A stretch of DNA of 64,000 bases, taken from assembly GCF_023715885.1 (NCBI RefSeq), contig NZ_JAMBOY010000003.1:62001-126000 (forward strand). Reading direction: 5' to 3'. This DNA comes from Microbacterium hydrocarbonoxydans (GTDB lineage Bacteria; Actinomycetota; Actinomycetes; Actinomycetales; Microbacteriaceae). Below, piece by piece: positions 1-7,962 of the stretch (position 1 is its first letter; every line of letters starts with the position of its first letter). The notes beneath the pieces were generated by a model, which was given only the letters and a program-made list of their open reading frames with translations, was not told the DNA's origin and searched no databases. A program made the position numbers and the translations under genes.

Positions 1-449
1 ACGATGATCACGGCCATGACGGCGACCATGAACCAGCCGAGCCAGATGGTGTGGCCCCAGAGGTTCACGGTCCCGATCGTGGGATGCTCGGCGGAGACGA
101 GCCCCGTGACGGCCTCGATCGCCAGGTTCACGCCCACAGCAAGCAGCGCGACTCCGGCGACGAGGTGCCCGACGCCCATCGCGCGGTGCAGTCCGTAGGG
201 GTGCTTCAGGGTCGGACGTCGCCGTACGAAGATCAGGGCGATGAGGAACGCGAACTGAGGGATGAGCGACAGCATGTCCTCGATCCAGGCTGTGCGCATG
301 GCTTGGGATCCGCCCACGACCAGCGCGATCACCGCGATCGTCACCGAGGTGTAGGCGATCGTGAACCACTCCCACCGGATCGCGCTGCGCAGCGCCTTCT
401 GCTGCTCCTCCGGCAGCTCGGTGCGTCCGATGCGATCGACCGTCTTCAT
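1..449 (-). CDS. CDF-type cation transporter, N-terminal part (runs off window)
   Basis: The first 149 residues of an integral membrane protein are present and the 3' end lies outside the window. After a short cytoplasmic N-terminus there are hydrophobic segments at roughly residues 28-47, 60-77, 95-115 and 130-149. The motif WIEDMLSLIP followed by RRRPTLKHPYGLHRA resembles the TM2 metal site and the following HPYG loop of cation diffusion facilitator transporters, which export divalent metal ions by proton antiport. The usual Asp/His spacing is altered (E-D-M-L-S-L), so the metal or substrate is unclear. Its ATG overlaps the stop of the upstream lipoprotein gene (ATGA), so the two are probably translationally coupled. 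Confidence 0.7.
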   Translation of the reverse strand, partial: MKTVDRIGRTELPEEQQKALRSAIRWEWFTIAYTSVTIAVIALVVGGSQAMRTAWIEDMLSLIPQFAFLIALIFVRRRPTLKHPYGLHRAMGVGHLVAGVALLAVGVNLAIEAVTGLVSAEHPTIGTVNLWGHTIWLGWFMVAVMAVII

Positions 450-919
450 GAGCCGACCTCCGCGTCGAGGTAGGTTTCGAGGGCGCTGAGGAACCCGTTC
501 TCGCCGAGCGGCACGAGCATCACGATCGATCGACCGTCCGCGCCGTCGATCGCGGGATATCCCCGAGTCATCCCCGCCCTGTCGATCCAGGGGCTCTGGT
601 CGGTCATGCCGCCGACGACGAGGTCGAGGTCGCCGCGCTCCAGCATCCCGACCAGCGTCTCCTCCGAGCCCTCCGTCCAGTCGACGTCGGCGTCGACCGT
701 CTCGGCGAAGCCGCTCACCAGCTCGGACAGGCTGCCGTCGGGGTCGCCACCGTCGCCGGTGATGAGTCCGGGATCGGGGGAGAAGCCCACTCGCAGCTCG
801 CCACCGCGTACGCTCTCGACGGTGCCGTCGGGGTCGGTGGGGATGGTGAGCCCGCACCCCGAGAGCCCGGCGGCGAGCAGCAGAGCCGTCGCGGCCGCGA
901 CGATTCGTGTCGTTCTCAT
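446..919 (-). CDS. small lipoprotein with solute-binding-protein-like domain
   Basis: A 157-residue secreted lipoprotein. The N-terminus MRTTRIVAAATALLLAAG leads to a lipobox (LSGC), so it should be acylated and held on the outer face of the membrane. The mature part contains LRVGFSPDPG and a DLDLVVGGMT segment, which recall lobe I of family 3 periplasmic binding proteins. It is far shorter than the usual 250 or so residues, so only one lobe is present. The internal ATG at 919 is preferred because it gives a clean signal peptide; an in-frame ATG at 955 would add 12 arginine-rich residues. It overlaps the downstream CDF-type gene by 4 nt. Ligand unknown; it may serve as an accessory to that transporter. 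Confidence 0.65.
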   Translation of the reverse strand: MRTTRIVAAATALLLAAGLSGCGLTIPTDPDGTVESVRGGELRVGFSPDPGLITGDGGDPDGSLSELVSGFAETVDADVDWTEGSEETLVGMLERGDLDLVVGGMTDQSPWIDRAGMTRGYPAIDGADGRSIVMLVPLGENGFLSALETYLDAEVGS

Positions 920-1000
920 GTCGGCATGATGCCGCCCTCCCGTTCGCGGCCGCAATGATGTTGACGAGCATCGCCGACGAGGCTAACCGTCGATGGCCGC

Positions 1001-1006
1001 TACGGT
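1001..1006 (+). promoter_or_regulatory. -10 hexamer of a probable leaderless promoter
   Basis: TACGGT ends exactly six nt before the ATG at 1013, and no Shine-Dalgarno lies between. This matches a leaderless transcript starting at or next to the A of ATG. The same arrangement recurs elsewhere in this window. Confidence 0.5.
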
Positions 1007-1012
1007 AGGCAC

Positions 1013-2296
1013 ATGCGACAGGCCCTGCGGACGTTCGGACGCGTCCTCGCCCGACACTGGCCCGCTCTCATCGCGTGGTACCTCGGCGGCGAGGCGGTGC
1101 ACCGCGTGCTCATCGAACTCGCGGGCGTCGTCGGCGGTCTCACCACGCTCGGCGGTCTGCTGCTGCTTCCGCTCGCGGTCGCCGCCCGCCTGGTCTCGTA
1201 CGTGGCGATGTACCTGACCGTTCGTCCGTCGCTGCCGCACAGCAGACGGGAGGAGGCAGGCGGCCCCCGGGAGTTCGCCTCCGCGACCCTCGCCGCGATC
1301 CTGCCGTTCTTCGCGTTCTACACGGCCTGGGGCATGCTCGACGCCGACCAGATCGAGTTCTTCCGCATCGCCAGCGCGATCGCGCTCGCCGACTCGGGGT
1401 ACGAGCTCGACCAGGTCGGCGACCGTGGCGGGCTGATCGGGGTCGGTGTACTCCCGGTGGCCGTGCTCCTGCTGGCGCTCGCCGCACGACTGGTCTATAT
1501 GCGGTTCGCGGATCGGCTGCCGCGCGGGGTCGTCGTGCTCGCGGCGTACGCCGAGGTGCTGTGGACCTTCATGCTGTTCACGCTCGTCGCGCGATGGTGG
1601 AGCGGCCTGCTCGACTGGTTCGGGGATCGCGAGGTCGTGAGCCGCCTGCAGGTGTTCGGCGACTGGTTCGCGGTGAACCTCGCTCCCGTCGCCGTCGTGT
1701 GGGAGGCGGCGACATGGATCGTCGGCATCGTCATCGCCGCGGTGATCGTGCCGGCGGCGTGGCTGACCGTCGCGGGCGTCGTGTTCGGCACGACGTTCGA
1801 CTCCACCCCCGGGTTCTCGCGCTGGGGTTCGGGGGCGGCGCGCGGCACAGCGATGAGCATCGCCCGCACGCTCGTGATGCGGCTCGAGGGCCTCTGGGCC
1901 GCGGTGGCCGTGATCTGGCGCGGCGGGCCGCTGCTGTTCGGCGCGTACGTGCTCGCCTACGCGCTCTGGGCCTTCGCGGAGCAGTCGGGCACGCGGGGCC
2001 TGCTGCAGCTGATCGGCGGACACGAGTCGTCGTTCTGGGCGGGCGCGTTCCCGCTCGCGACTCTCGCCGTGGCGGCCTTCGCCGAGCCGCTCCGCGTCGC
2101 GATCGTCGCCACCGCCTACGACGAGGTCATCGGCCGCCCGCAGGCGGGACTCGACACTCGCCCGTCAGGGCTCGACGAGGAACCGGGCGGTCATGTGGTC
2201 GCCGTCCTCGACGTCGAGGAGGAGCGGACCCTCGGCGTCGTCCGGCAACAGGAACACCGCGAGGATGCGGTACGACGACCCCTCGATGGTGCATGA
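1013..2296 (+). CDS. hypothetical polytopic membrane protein
   Basis: A 427-residue protein with about eight to nine hydrophobic segments (for example near residues 18-40, 42-68, 93-110, 142-160, 168-190, 225-260, 303-325 and 340-360). No family motif was recognised. The N-terminus RQALRTFGRVLARHWPALIAWYLGG is amphipathic before the first membrane span. The last 44 or so residues, after VIGRPQAG, are polar and are encoded opposite the 3' end of the convergent gene, so this tail may be a weakly constrained extension. The start is fixed by a likely leaderless promoter (TACGGT, 6 nt upstream). Function unknown. Confidence 0.75.
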   Translation: MRQALRTFGRVLARHWPALIAWYLGGEAVHRVLIELAGVVGGLTTLGGLLLLPLAVAARLVSYVAMYLTVRPSLPHSRREEAGGPREFASATLAAILPFFAFYTAWGMLDADQIEFFRIASAIALADSGYELDQVGDRGGLIGVGVLPVAVLLLALAARLVYMRFADRLPRGVVVLAAYAEVLWTFMLFTLVARWWSGLLDWFGDREVVSRLQVFGDWFAVNLAPVAVVWEAATWIVGIVIAAVIVPAAWLTVAGVVFGTTFDSTPGFSRWGSGAARGTAMSIARTLVMRLEGLWAAVAVIWRGGPLLFGAYVLAYALWAFAEQSGTRGLLQLIGGHESSFWAGAFPLATLAVAAFAEPLRVAIVATAYDEVIGRPQAGLDTRPSGLDEEPGGHVVAVLDVEEERTLGVVRQQEHREDAVRRPLDGA

Positions 2297-2647
2297 CCTC
2301 TCGGCCTCGTCGTAGGGCACGTCGAGGCCGTCCCGCGAGCTCAGCCAGGTGCGCGAGGTCGAGGGCTCGGTGACGCTGATCGTGCACGAGCCCGCCTCCG
2401 GCCCGCCGCTCGACGTCATGCGCACGCTCAGCGAGCGGGTGCCATCGGGTGCCTCGAACTCGCCCCATTCCGCGCCGGACAGCGACAGCGTCTGACCGGC
2501 GACATCGGCGCTCGACTCGGCGTCGATCACGCGGCCTGCGGGGCGGATGCCGGGGAGCACGTCGAGCCAGACGTAGGCGCCGACCACGGCTACGATCGCC
2601 ACAGCGAGGGCGAGGAGCGCGAGGCGCTGTCGGCGGAACCAGCTCAC
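2165..2647 (-). CDS. membrane-anchored hypothetical protein
   Basis: A 160-residue protein with one N-terminal membrane segment (LALLALAVAIVAVVGAYVWL) followed by an extracytoplasmic domain of mixed beta character that contains two Cys (SCTISV, SCTIEG) and may form a disulfide. It is the last gene of a three-gene operon of similarly built proteins. Its GTG start overlaps the previous stop (GTGA), so it is translationally coupled. Its 3' end overlaps the convergent membrane-protein gene by 132 nt. No known family was recognised. A role outside the membrane, as a complex with its two operon partners, is inferred from architecture only. Confidence 0.7.
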   Translation of the reverse strand: MSWFRRQRLALLALAVAIVAVVGAYVWLDVLPGIRPAGRVIDAESSADVAGQTLSLSGAEWGEFEAPDGTRSLSVRMTSSGGPEAGSCTISVTEPSTSRTWLSSRDGLDVPYDEAERSCTIEGSSYRILAVFLLPDDAEGPLLLDVEDGDHMTARFLVEP

Positions 2648-3201
2648 GGCGCCACCAGCTCGGATGGAAGGATCTCGACGGCATCCGCCCGCTGGATACC
2701 GTCGAGACGGAGCGTGATCACGACGAGGTCGTCGAGCTCGGCGGTGTAGTAGTCGGGGGTCAGTCGCAGCTCGGCCCAGCCGGAGTCGACGTCCGCGGGG
2801 AGTTCGAACGCCAGCATCCCGACCGTGTCGATGCCGACCCGCAGCGGCGCGCCGACGAGCGAGGCCGACGGGCGCTCGCTGGCGTGGAAGACCCGGTCGC
2901 CGATCGCAAGGCTCGCGAGTCTGATCGACGCATCGATCTCGGTCTGCGGTGCGGAGGCTCGCACGGAGACGACGAGCCAGTTGCCCTCGGCGCTCCATCC
3001 GTCGTCGGTCTCGACGGTCCTCGCGAACCGTACGTCGACCGCCGCGGCGACGAGCGCTCGTGACGACACGGTCTCGTCGATCGCGCCCCGCTTCTCGATC
3101 GGCGCGACGACCGCATCGTCGTCGGGCGTGGAAGCGACGAGAGCTCCGCCTCCGATCACCAGTGCGGCGCCGATGATCCAGGGGAGCGCGCGATTCCTCA
3201 T
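2644..3201 (-). CDS. membrane-anchored hypothetical protein
   Basis: A 185-residue protein with an N-terminal signal-anchor (ALPWIIGAALVIGGGALVA) followed by a predicted beta-sandwich region. The pattern GNWLVVSVRASAPQTE followed by a paired-strand region resembles DUF4352-like extracellular Ig folds, but this is a resemblance only. It sits in the middle of a coupled three-gene unit: its ATG overlaps the upstream stop (ATGA) and its stop overlaps the downstream GTG (GTGA). Strict overlap on both sides suggests fixed stoichiometry. Function unknown. Confidence 0.7.
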   Translation of the reverse strand: MRNRALPWIIGAALVIGGGALVASTPDDDAVVAPIEKRGAIDETVSSRALVAAAVDVRFARTVETDDGWSAEGNWLVVSVRASAPQTEIDASIRLASLAIGDRVFHASERPSASLVGAPLRVGIDTVGMLAFELPADVDSGWAELRLTPDYYTAELDDLVVITLRLDGIQRADAVEILPSELVAP

Positions 3202-3860
3202 CGGGTCTCCGCCACCGGCACGAGCACCCGGGCGACCAGACCGTCGGGGCGCCAGGTCACGACACGCGACGACAGGATGACGGCGCCCCGGCTGACCTCG
3301 GCCTCGTGCACGTCGAGCGCGACCGCGTCGTCGGTGTAGGCGTCATCCGGCACGGGCCAGGCGATCGTCACCTCGTCGGGGACCCCCGGCTGCAGGATCA
3401 CCTGACCGGCCGAGCCGTCGTTGCGCCAGACCGTCGCGCTGCCGGTGGCCTCGGTGCCGTGCAGGTCGAGCAGCGGCTCCGACGTGTTCACGAGGTTGGC
3501 CTTGAGCAGGTCGGCGGTCGTGCCGACGCCGATCGGGGCGTCTGCGAGATTCTCCATGCGCGCCGTCATGACGAGGAGCTTCTCGCCGGGCTCCGCCTCG
3601 AGGTACTCCGACTCGATCGCGTCGGTGAACGCGACGTCGAGGACCGTTATCGCGTAGGTCGAGGTGCGCACCTCGTCGCCCGCCCCGACCTCGGCGGCCT
3701 CGGTCGCCGAGCGCGCCAGGCCGCCGGTCACGATCACGACCACGACGACGAGCGAGAGGGATGCCGCGACCGCCCACACCCATCGGGGGACCTCGCGCAG
3801 CGAGCGGCCCCATCGCGACAGCACGGCGCGGACCCGCGTCTGCTCCCCCGAGATCGTCAC
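3198..3860 (-). CDS. membrane-anchored DUF4352-like hypothetical protein
   Basis: A 220-residue protein with a cytoplasmic N-terminus of about 28 residues, one membrane span (WAVAASLSLVVVVVIVTGGL) and an extracytoplasmic beta-rich domain. The segment GEKLLVMTARMENLADAPIG followed by a strand-rich region is the pattern typical of DUF4352-type Ig-like domains (a conserved 'hydrophobic-x-N-x-G/P' strand pair). It is the first gene of the three-gene operon that runs down to 2165. All three proteins share the same single-TM, outside-domain layout, so a cell-envelope complex is likely. Substrate and pathway are not evident. Confidence 0.7.
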   Translation of the reverse strand: MTISGEQTRVRAVLSRWGRSLREVPRWVWAVAASLSLVVVVVIVTGGLARSATEAAEVGAGDEVRTSTYAITVLDVAFTDAIESEYLEAEPGEKLLVMTARMENLADAPIGVGTTADLLKANLVNTSEPLLDLHGTEATGSATVWRNDGSAGQVILQPGVPDEVTIAWPVPDDAYTDDAVALDVHEAEVSRGAVILSSRVVTWRPDGLVARVLVPVAETR

Positions 3861-3895
3861 GACGTCAGCCTAGTCAGCCCGGAATATCGGCGCCG

Positions 3896-4732
3896 TCAGC
3901 GACAGGTCTCGAAGACGTGCCCGTCGACTCCGGCCGGGAGCAGATCGCGGTCGCGCAGCACCATCGACCCGGGCGATTCGGGGTCGCCGCACATCTCGGC
4001 GAAGGCGCGGGGGAGCTGGTCGGTGTACTCGATGTCGATCACCTGGTCGCCGTATATCGCCGTGTAGGCGCCGCACTCCTCGTACGCCGCGCACTCCTCG
4101 ACCACGGCGAAGTCGAACCCGGCGCGGTCGTGCAGCGCCTCGGCATCCTCCGCCGCGTTCTTCTGACCGGCGGCGAGTCCCGCCTCGTGCGCGCGTTCGA
4201 CCAGCAGCGTCGCGAGGGCGAGGTTGTCGCCGAGGGAGAGGGCGTCATCCGAGCGTGTGTACGAGTCGAGGTTGTCGAACTCGACGGCCTCGAAGCTCGA
4301 CTGCGCGCAGCTGTCGATCCACGAGCCGACCACGTCGGCGATGCGGTCGCGGCGTTCGGCGGTCGAGGTGTCGAGAAGCGCCTCGTCGGGCCAATCCGGA
4401 TCGAAGACGGGCTCCCCGTCGCGCTGGAGGAGCAGGTCGTCGGGCCAATCCGCGAGCTCGCCGGGCTGGGTCTGGAATCCGTTCACGTAGCAGATCGAGT
4501 AGACGCCGTCGGCCGGCTCGGCGGTGCGGTCGCGCCCGACGATGCCGACGTCATCGGCTGGATCGTAGGCACCGCCGAGCTGGTAGTCCGGCACGGCGCC
4601 GACGGGGAGGAGTGCGATATCGCCGGATCTCAGCGCGGCCGCGTCGCCCTGCTCGGCCTGTCGGTGCGAGCACCCGACGAGAGCGATGCCGAGGATCGCC
4701 GCGGCGACGAGAGCGGATGCCGTGCGCCTCAC
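3896..4732 (-). CDS. GH114-like (endo-alpha-1,4-polygalactosaminidase family) lipoprotein
   Basis: A 278-residue secreted lipoprotein with signal peptide and lipobox LVGC near residue 20. The mature protein has the TIM-barrel features of the glycoside hydrolase 114/TM1410 family: GVYSICYVNGF, then SFEAVEFDNLDSY (an acidic strand-4 motif), AGQKNAAED, and DFAVVEECAAYEECG. Family members cleave galactosaminogalactan-type polymers, or are uncharacterised. The GTG start overlaps the stop of the CPBP protease gene (GTGA). Its location on the outer face suggests action on an exopolysaccharide or the cell's own glycopolymer. The catalytic Asp/Glu are present in the expected motifs; the substrate is unproven. 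Confidence 0.75.
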   Translation of the reverse strand: MRRTASALVAAAILGIALVGCSHRQAEQGDAAALRSGDIALLPVGAVPDYQLGGAYDPADDVGIVGRDRTAEPADGVYSICYVNGFQTQPGELADWPDDLLLQRDGEPVFDPDWPDEALLDTSTAERRDRIADVVGSWIDSCAQSSFEAVEFDNLDSYTRSDDALSLGDNLALATLLVERAHEAGLAAGQKNAAEDAEALHDRAGFDFAVVEECAAYEECGAYTAIYGDQVIDIEYTDQLPRAFAEMCGDPESPGSMVLRDRDLLPAGVDGHVFETCR

Positions 4733-5592
4733 CGCAGCGGGGCGGAGTCGTCGGCCTGGCGGGCCAGGTGCCCCTTGACGAGGAACAGCGCCACGATCGT
4801 CAGGATCGCGTACAGGTACACCGAGATGCCGGCGATGGACAGCAGGGGATTCGGTGCAGCGGCAGCCGTGTCGATGCCGCCGGTCGCGAGGAACGTCGTC
4901 GGGTCGGTGATCGCGTGAAGCAGGATCGGCCAGACGAGACTGCCGGTCACGCGCAGCGTCAGATACATCGCGACGCCGAAGAAGAACGTGAACGCCATCG
5001 TGATCAGCACGGTCCCCAGCGCCTGACCGCCGAGCAGGTTCGTGGAGTGCAGAAGGGCGAAGATGAGCGACGAGAGCACCATGACCCAGCGCTCGGAGTA
5101 GCCGCCCTTGCGCAGCAGGTTCACCGCGAGGCCCCGTGTGAGGAGTTCCTCGGACAGTCCGATGAAGAGGCCGGCCGCGAAGGTGACGAGCACAACGCCG
5201 ATCGAGTACGCGCTCCAGTCGGTGCCCGCGATCCGCAGCACCGCCGCCAGGACGACGATGACCGGCGCGATCCACATCCAGCCGCGTCCCCGCCCGGGCT
5301 GGCGGCCGAAGAGCTCGGGCAGCCACTTCACCGAGACCGCGAAAGCCAGCAGGATGAGCGACCCGACGACGACGGGCAGCAGGAGCGTGATCGCGACGGT
5401 CGACGCCGACCCGAACTGGTCGGCCGGGTCGAACCGCCCCGCGAACAGGATGCCGATGAGCTGCGAGGCGCCGAGATAGAGGCCGATGTATGCGGCCGCG
5501 ACGAGCACCGCCCTCCACCAACCGCCACGGTTCCAGAACCGGAGCCAGGTCGAGGAGGACGAGGAACGAAGAGCGGTGTTCGCGTCAGTCAC
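4729..5592 (-). CDS. CPBP family intramembrane glutamic endopeptidase
   Basis: A 287-residue protein with about eight membrane helices. It carries the three CPBP/ABI motifs: EELLTRG (the tandem Glu pair of motif 1), FALLHSTN (motif 2 His) and HAITD (motif 4 His). Members are Rce1-type glutamic proteases that cut within membranes, often acting on peptides or as immunity or maturation proteins; the substrate here is unknown. It overlaps the upstream DUF899 gene by 8 nt and couples to the downstream lipoprotein by GTGA, so the three form one transcript from the promoter at about 6319-6347. Confidence 0.88.
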   Translation of the reverse strand: MTDANTALRSSSSSTWLRFWNRGGWWRAVLVAAAYIGLYLGASQLIGILFAGRFDPADQFGSASTVAITLLLPVVVGSLILLAFAVSVKWLPELFGRQPGRGRGWMWIAPVIVVLAAVLRIAGTDWSAYSIGVVLVTFAAGLFIGLSEELLTRGLAVNLLRKGGYSERWVMVLSSLIFALLHSTNLLGGQALGTVLITMAFTFFFGVAMYLTLRVTGSLVWPILLHAITDPTTFLATGGIDTAAAAPNPLLSIAGISVYLYAILTIVALFLVKGHLARQADDSAPLR

Positions 5593-6283
5593 GACTCACA
5601 CCGTACAGCGCGGCGATCTCCTTCGACCCCATCCCCTGCGAATAGGTCGGATGCTGCGGCCATCCGTCCGGCGAGTCCTCCCACTCCTCCTGGCGGCCGT
5701 AGGGGAGCAGATCGACCAGGCCCTGCAGGTGGCTGAGCCGCTCGGTGCCCCGCCCGTTCGTGTGCCAGGTGCGGTAGACGGTGTCGCCGTCGCGCAGGAA
5801 GACGTTGACGCCGAAGCCCTCGTTCGGGCCGGCGTCCATGTCGGCGCCGAACGAGCTGTCGGCACTCGAGTACCAGGCCATGCGGTTGCCCACCCGGTCT
5901 CGGTAGGCCAGTGCCTCCTCGATCGGGCCGTTCGTCACGATCACGAAGCGGGCGTCGTAGTAGCGCTCGATGACGTCGAGCCGCGTGAACTGCGAGGTGA
6001 ACCCGGTGCAGCCCGGGCACTGCCACTCGTTGCCGTCCGACCACATGTGGTTGTACACGATGAGCTGCGGGTGCGCGTCGAACACCTCGGAGAGACGCAC
6101 CGAGCCCTCCTCGCCCACCAGCGTGTACTCGGGCAGTTCGACCATGGGCAGGCGCCGCCGTTGCGCGGCGATCGCGTCGAGTTCTCGGGTGGCGGCCTTC
6201 TCGCGCGCGCGGAGATCGGCGAGCTCACGCCGCCAGGTGTCGACGTCGACGACGGGCGGGAGAGCATTCCGGGTCGTGCTCAC
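5585..6283 (-). CDS. DUF899 (thioredoxin-like) protein
   Basis: A 232-residue DUF899 protein. The signature is visible in order: an N-terminal charged helix (RRELADLRAREKAATRELDA), the strand LSEVFDAHPQLIVYNHMW, a CPGCTGF redox-like motif in place of the thioredoxin CxxC, and a C-terminal EEWEDSPDGWPQHPTYS. Family members are cytosolic, thioredoxin-folded and biochemically uncharacterised. The GTG start is supported by GGAGG eight nt upstream and a promoter (TTGACC-N17-CACAAT). It heads the operon with the CPBP protease and GH114-like lipoprotein. Confidence 0.88.
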   Translation of the reverse strand: MSTTRNALPPVVDVDTWRRELADLRAREKAATRELDAIAAQRRRLPMVELPEYTLVGEEGSVRLSEVFDAHPQLIVYNHMWSDGNEWQCPGCTGFTSQFTRLDVIERYYDARFVIVTNGPIEEALAYRDRVGNRMAWYSSADSSFGADMDAGPNEGFGVNVFLRDGDTVYRTWHTNGRGTERLSHLQGLVDLLPYGRQEEWEDSPDGWPQHPTYSQGMGSKEIAALYGVSRD

Positions 6284-6318
6284 GGTGACCTCCGATGACC
6301 GGCGGGAGTGTGCCCCTC

Positions 6319-6347
6319 ATTGTGCGCGCAGCCGCCGACGAGGTCAA
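6319..6347 (-). promoter_or_regulatory. promoter of the DUF899-CPBP-GH114 operon
   Basis: Read on the minus strand, TTGACC (6347-6342) and CACAAT (6324-6319) are 17 nt apart, a good housekeeping-type promoter. Transcription would begin around 6312, leaving a short leader with GGAGG before the GTG at 6283. Confidence 0.6.
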
Positions 6348-6362
6348 CGTCTCTCTGCGCCG

Positions 6363-6545
6363 GCCCACCCCGGGGCCGAGGCCCCTCGTGCCGCGACCCA
6401 CCCCGCTCCGCGGTCACCCACCCCTCTGCGCGACCCACCCCGCGGTCGACGCCCATTCTCGCGCGACCCACCCCGTTATGACCCAGCCACCCCGTTGCGC
6501 ACGGTTCGCTCAGGGGTGGGTCGCGCCGAAGGGGGTGGGTCGGCG
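6363..6545. repeat. interspersed CGACCCACCCCG repeats with inverted copies
   Basis: This intergenic block between two minus-strand genes holds five to six close copies of the 12-mer CGACCCACCCCG on the plus strand (for example near 6363, 6394, 6431, 6464 and 6480) and two inverted copies, GGGGTGGGTCG (near 6513 and 6532). The inverted arrangement could fold into long hairpins at the 3' end of the DUF899 promoter region or MFS terminator, and the G-rich strand has runs of 3-5 G compatible with a quadruplex. A related but different array occurs at 28674-28766. Confidence 0.75.
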
Positions 6546-6558
6546 GGCGGTGGCGGGG

Positions 6559-7953
6559 TCAACCCTGCGCCGCGTCAGTGGCGGGGGCGGGATCTTCGGC
6601 GAGGTTGCGGCGGATGCCGATCCACGAGACCACCCCGCCCAGCACGAGCAGCGCGGCGGTGACCCAGGCGGCGTTGTGGAACCCGCCGAGGTCGAGAGTG
6701 CCGCCGATGATCGTCGTGAGCATCGCGACGACGAGCAGCCCGGCGACCCGCGAGACCGCGTTGTTGACGGCGGAGGCGATGCCCGATCGGGACTCGTCGA
6801 TCGCTCCCAGGATCGCCGAGGTCAGCGGCGCGACGGTCAGCGACAGGCCGAGGCCCATCACGATCATGGCGGGGAGCACCTGCCACCAGTAGTCGAAGTC
6901 CTCGGCGACGAGCAGCAGCATCACCGCGCCGACCGCCATCACGAGCGGACCCACGGTCATGAAGATGCGGGGACCGAACCGACCAGCCCAGGAGCCGGCC
7001 CTCGAGCTCACGAGGATCATCAGGATCGTCATCGGCAGGCTGGCGAGTCCGGCGGCCGTGGCGCTGAGCCCCGCCCCCTGCTGCAGGTAGACGCCGATCA
7101 CGAAGCCGTTGAGCGAGAGCGCGGCGTAGACGAAGAGCGTCGCGAGGTTGCCCCAGGCGAAGTCGCGGACGCGGAACAGCGACAGCGGCATGAGCGGCGC
7201 GGCGGAGCGCTGCTGACGGACGAGGAACAGCGCGAAGAGCACCGCGCCGACGACACCGGGCAGCCAGATCGCGGGGGAGCCCCACCCCAGGTTCGGCTGC
7301 TCGATCAGGGCGAAGACCACGGCGCCGAGCCCGACGGCGCAGAGGATGCCGCTGATCCAGTCGACCCGCACACCACTCGGCTTCTCGTTGAGCTTCAGGC
7401 GTGCGAGCAGGAGCAGGGTGACCCCGATCGGCAGCACGTTGATGAGGAAGACGAAGCGCCAGGACAGGAAGTCGACGAACAGCCCGCCCAGCAGCGGACC
7501 GACCAGCTGCGCGGCGGTCGTGAACGCCGTCCATACGCCGATCGCCCTCGCCTGCACGTCCGACCGCATCGTCGCGGTGATCAGGGCGAGCGAGCTCGGC
7601 ACGAGCAGGGCGCCGGCGGCACCCTGTGCCGCGCGGGCGATGATCAGCACGAGCGGATCCGGTGCTGCGGCGACGGCGACCGAGGCGACGCCGAAGGCGA
7701 TGAGGCCCACGCGCATCACGAGCACCCGCCCGTACGCGTCCGACAGCGAGCCGGCCAAGAGGATGAGGGCACTGAGGGTGATGAGGTAGGCGTCGACGAC
7801 CCACTGCTGAGTCGTGATGCCGCCTCCCAGCTCACGGCTGATCGCGGGGAGGGCGACGGTCACGACGGTTCCGTCGAGGAACGTCACGAACGACGCCAGC
7901 ACGGCGACGGAGATCACCAGCCGCTGCAGCGGCGCGAATCGAGAGGAGGCCAC
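6559..7953 (-). CDS. MFS drug/metabolite exporter, DHA2 (14-TM) family
   Basis: A 464-residue major facilitator superfamily protein. The N-terminus has the DHA2-type motif FLDGTVVTVALPAI (antiporter motif D1), followed by QQWVVDAYLI, SDAYGRVLVMRVGL (motif A-like loop 2-3) and about 14 hydrophobic segments. Such proteins export drugs, dyes or endogenous metabolites by proton antiport. The GTG start overlaps no gene; 9 nt separate it from the GCS2-type ligase upstream on the same strand, so it probably lies in an operon with that gene and the DUF7218 gene. Substrate unknown. Confidence 0.9.
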   Translation of the reverse strand: MASSRFAPLQRLVISVAVLASFVTFLDGTVVTVALPAISRELGGGITTQQWVVDAYLITLSALILLAGSLSDAYGRVLVMRVGLIAFGVASVAVAAAPDPLVLIIARAAQGAAGALLVPSSLALITATMRSDVQARAIGVWTAFTTAAQLVGPLLGGLFVDFLSWRFVFLINVLPIGVTLLLLARLKLNEKPSGVRVDWISGILCAVGLGAVVFALIEQPNLGWGSPAIWLPGVVGAVLFALFLVRQQRSAAPLMPLSLFRVRDFAWGNLATLFVYAALSLNGFVIGVYLQQGAGLSATAAGLASLPMTILMILVSSRAGSWAGRFGPRIFMTVGPLVMAVGAVMLLLVAEDFDYWWQVLPAMIVMGLGLSLTVAPLTSAILGAIDESRSGIASAVNNAVSRVAGLLVVAMLTTIIGGTLDLGGFHNAAWVTAALLVLGGVVSWIGIRRNLAEDPAPATDAAQG

Positions 7954-7962
7954 AGGCCGACA

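Noticed and set aside
6363..6545. A CRISPR array
   Set aside because: Repeats are 12 nt, irregularly spaced and occur in both orientations, and no cas genes are present.
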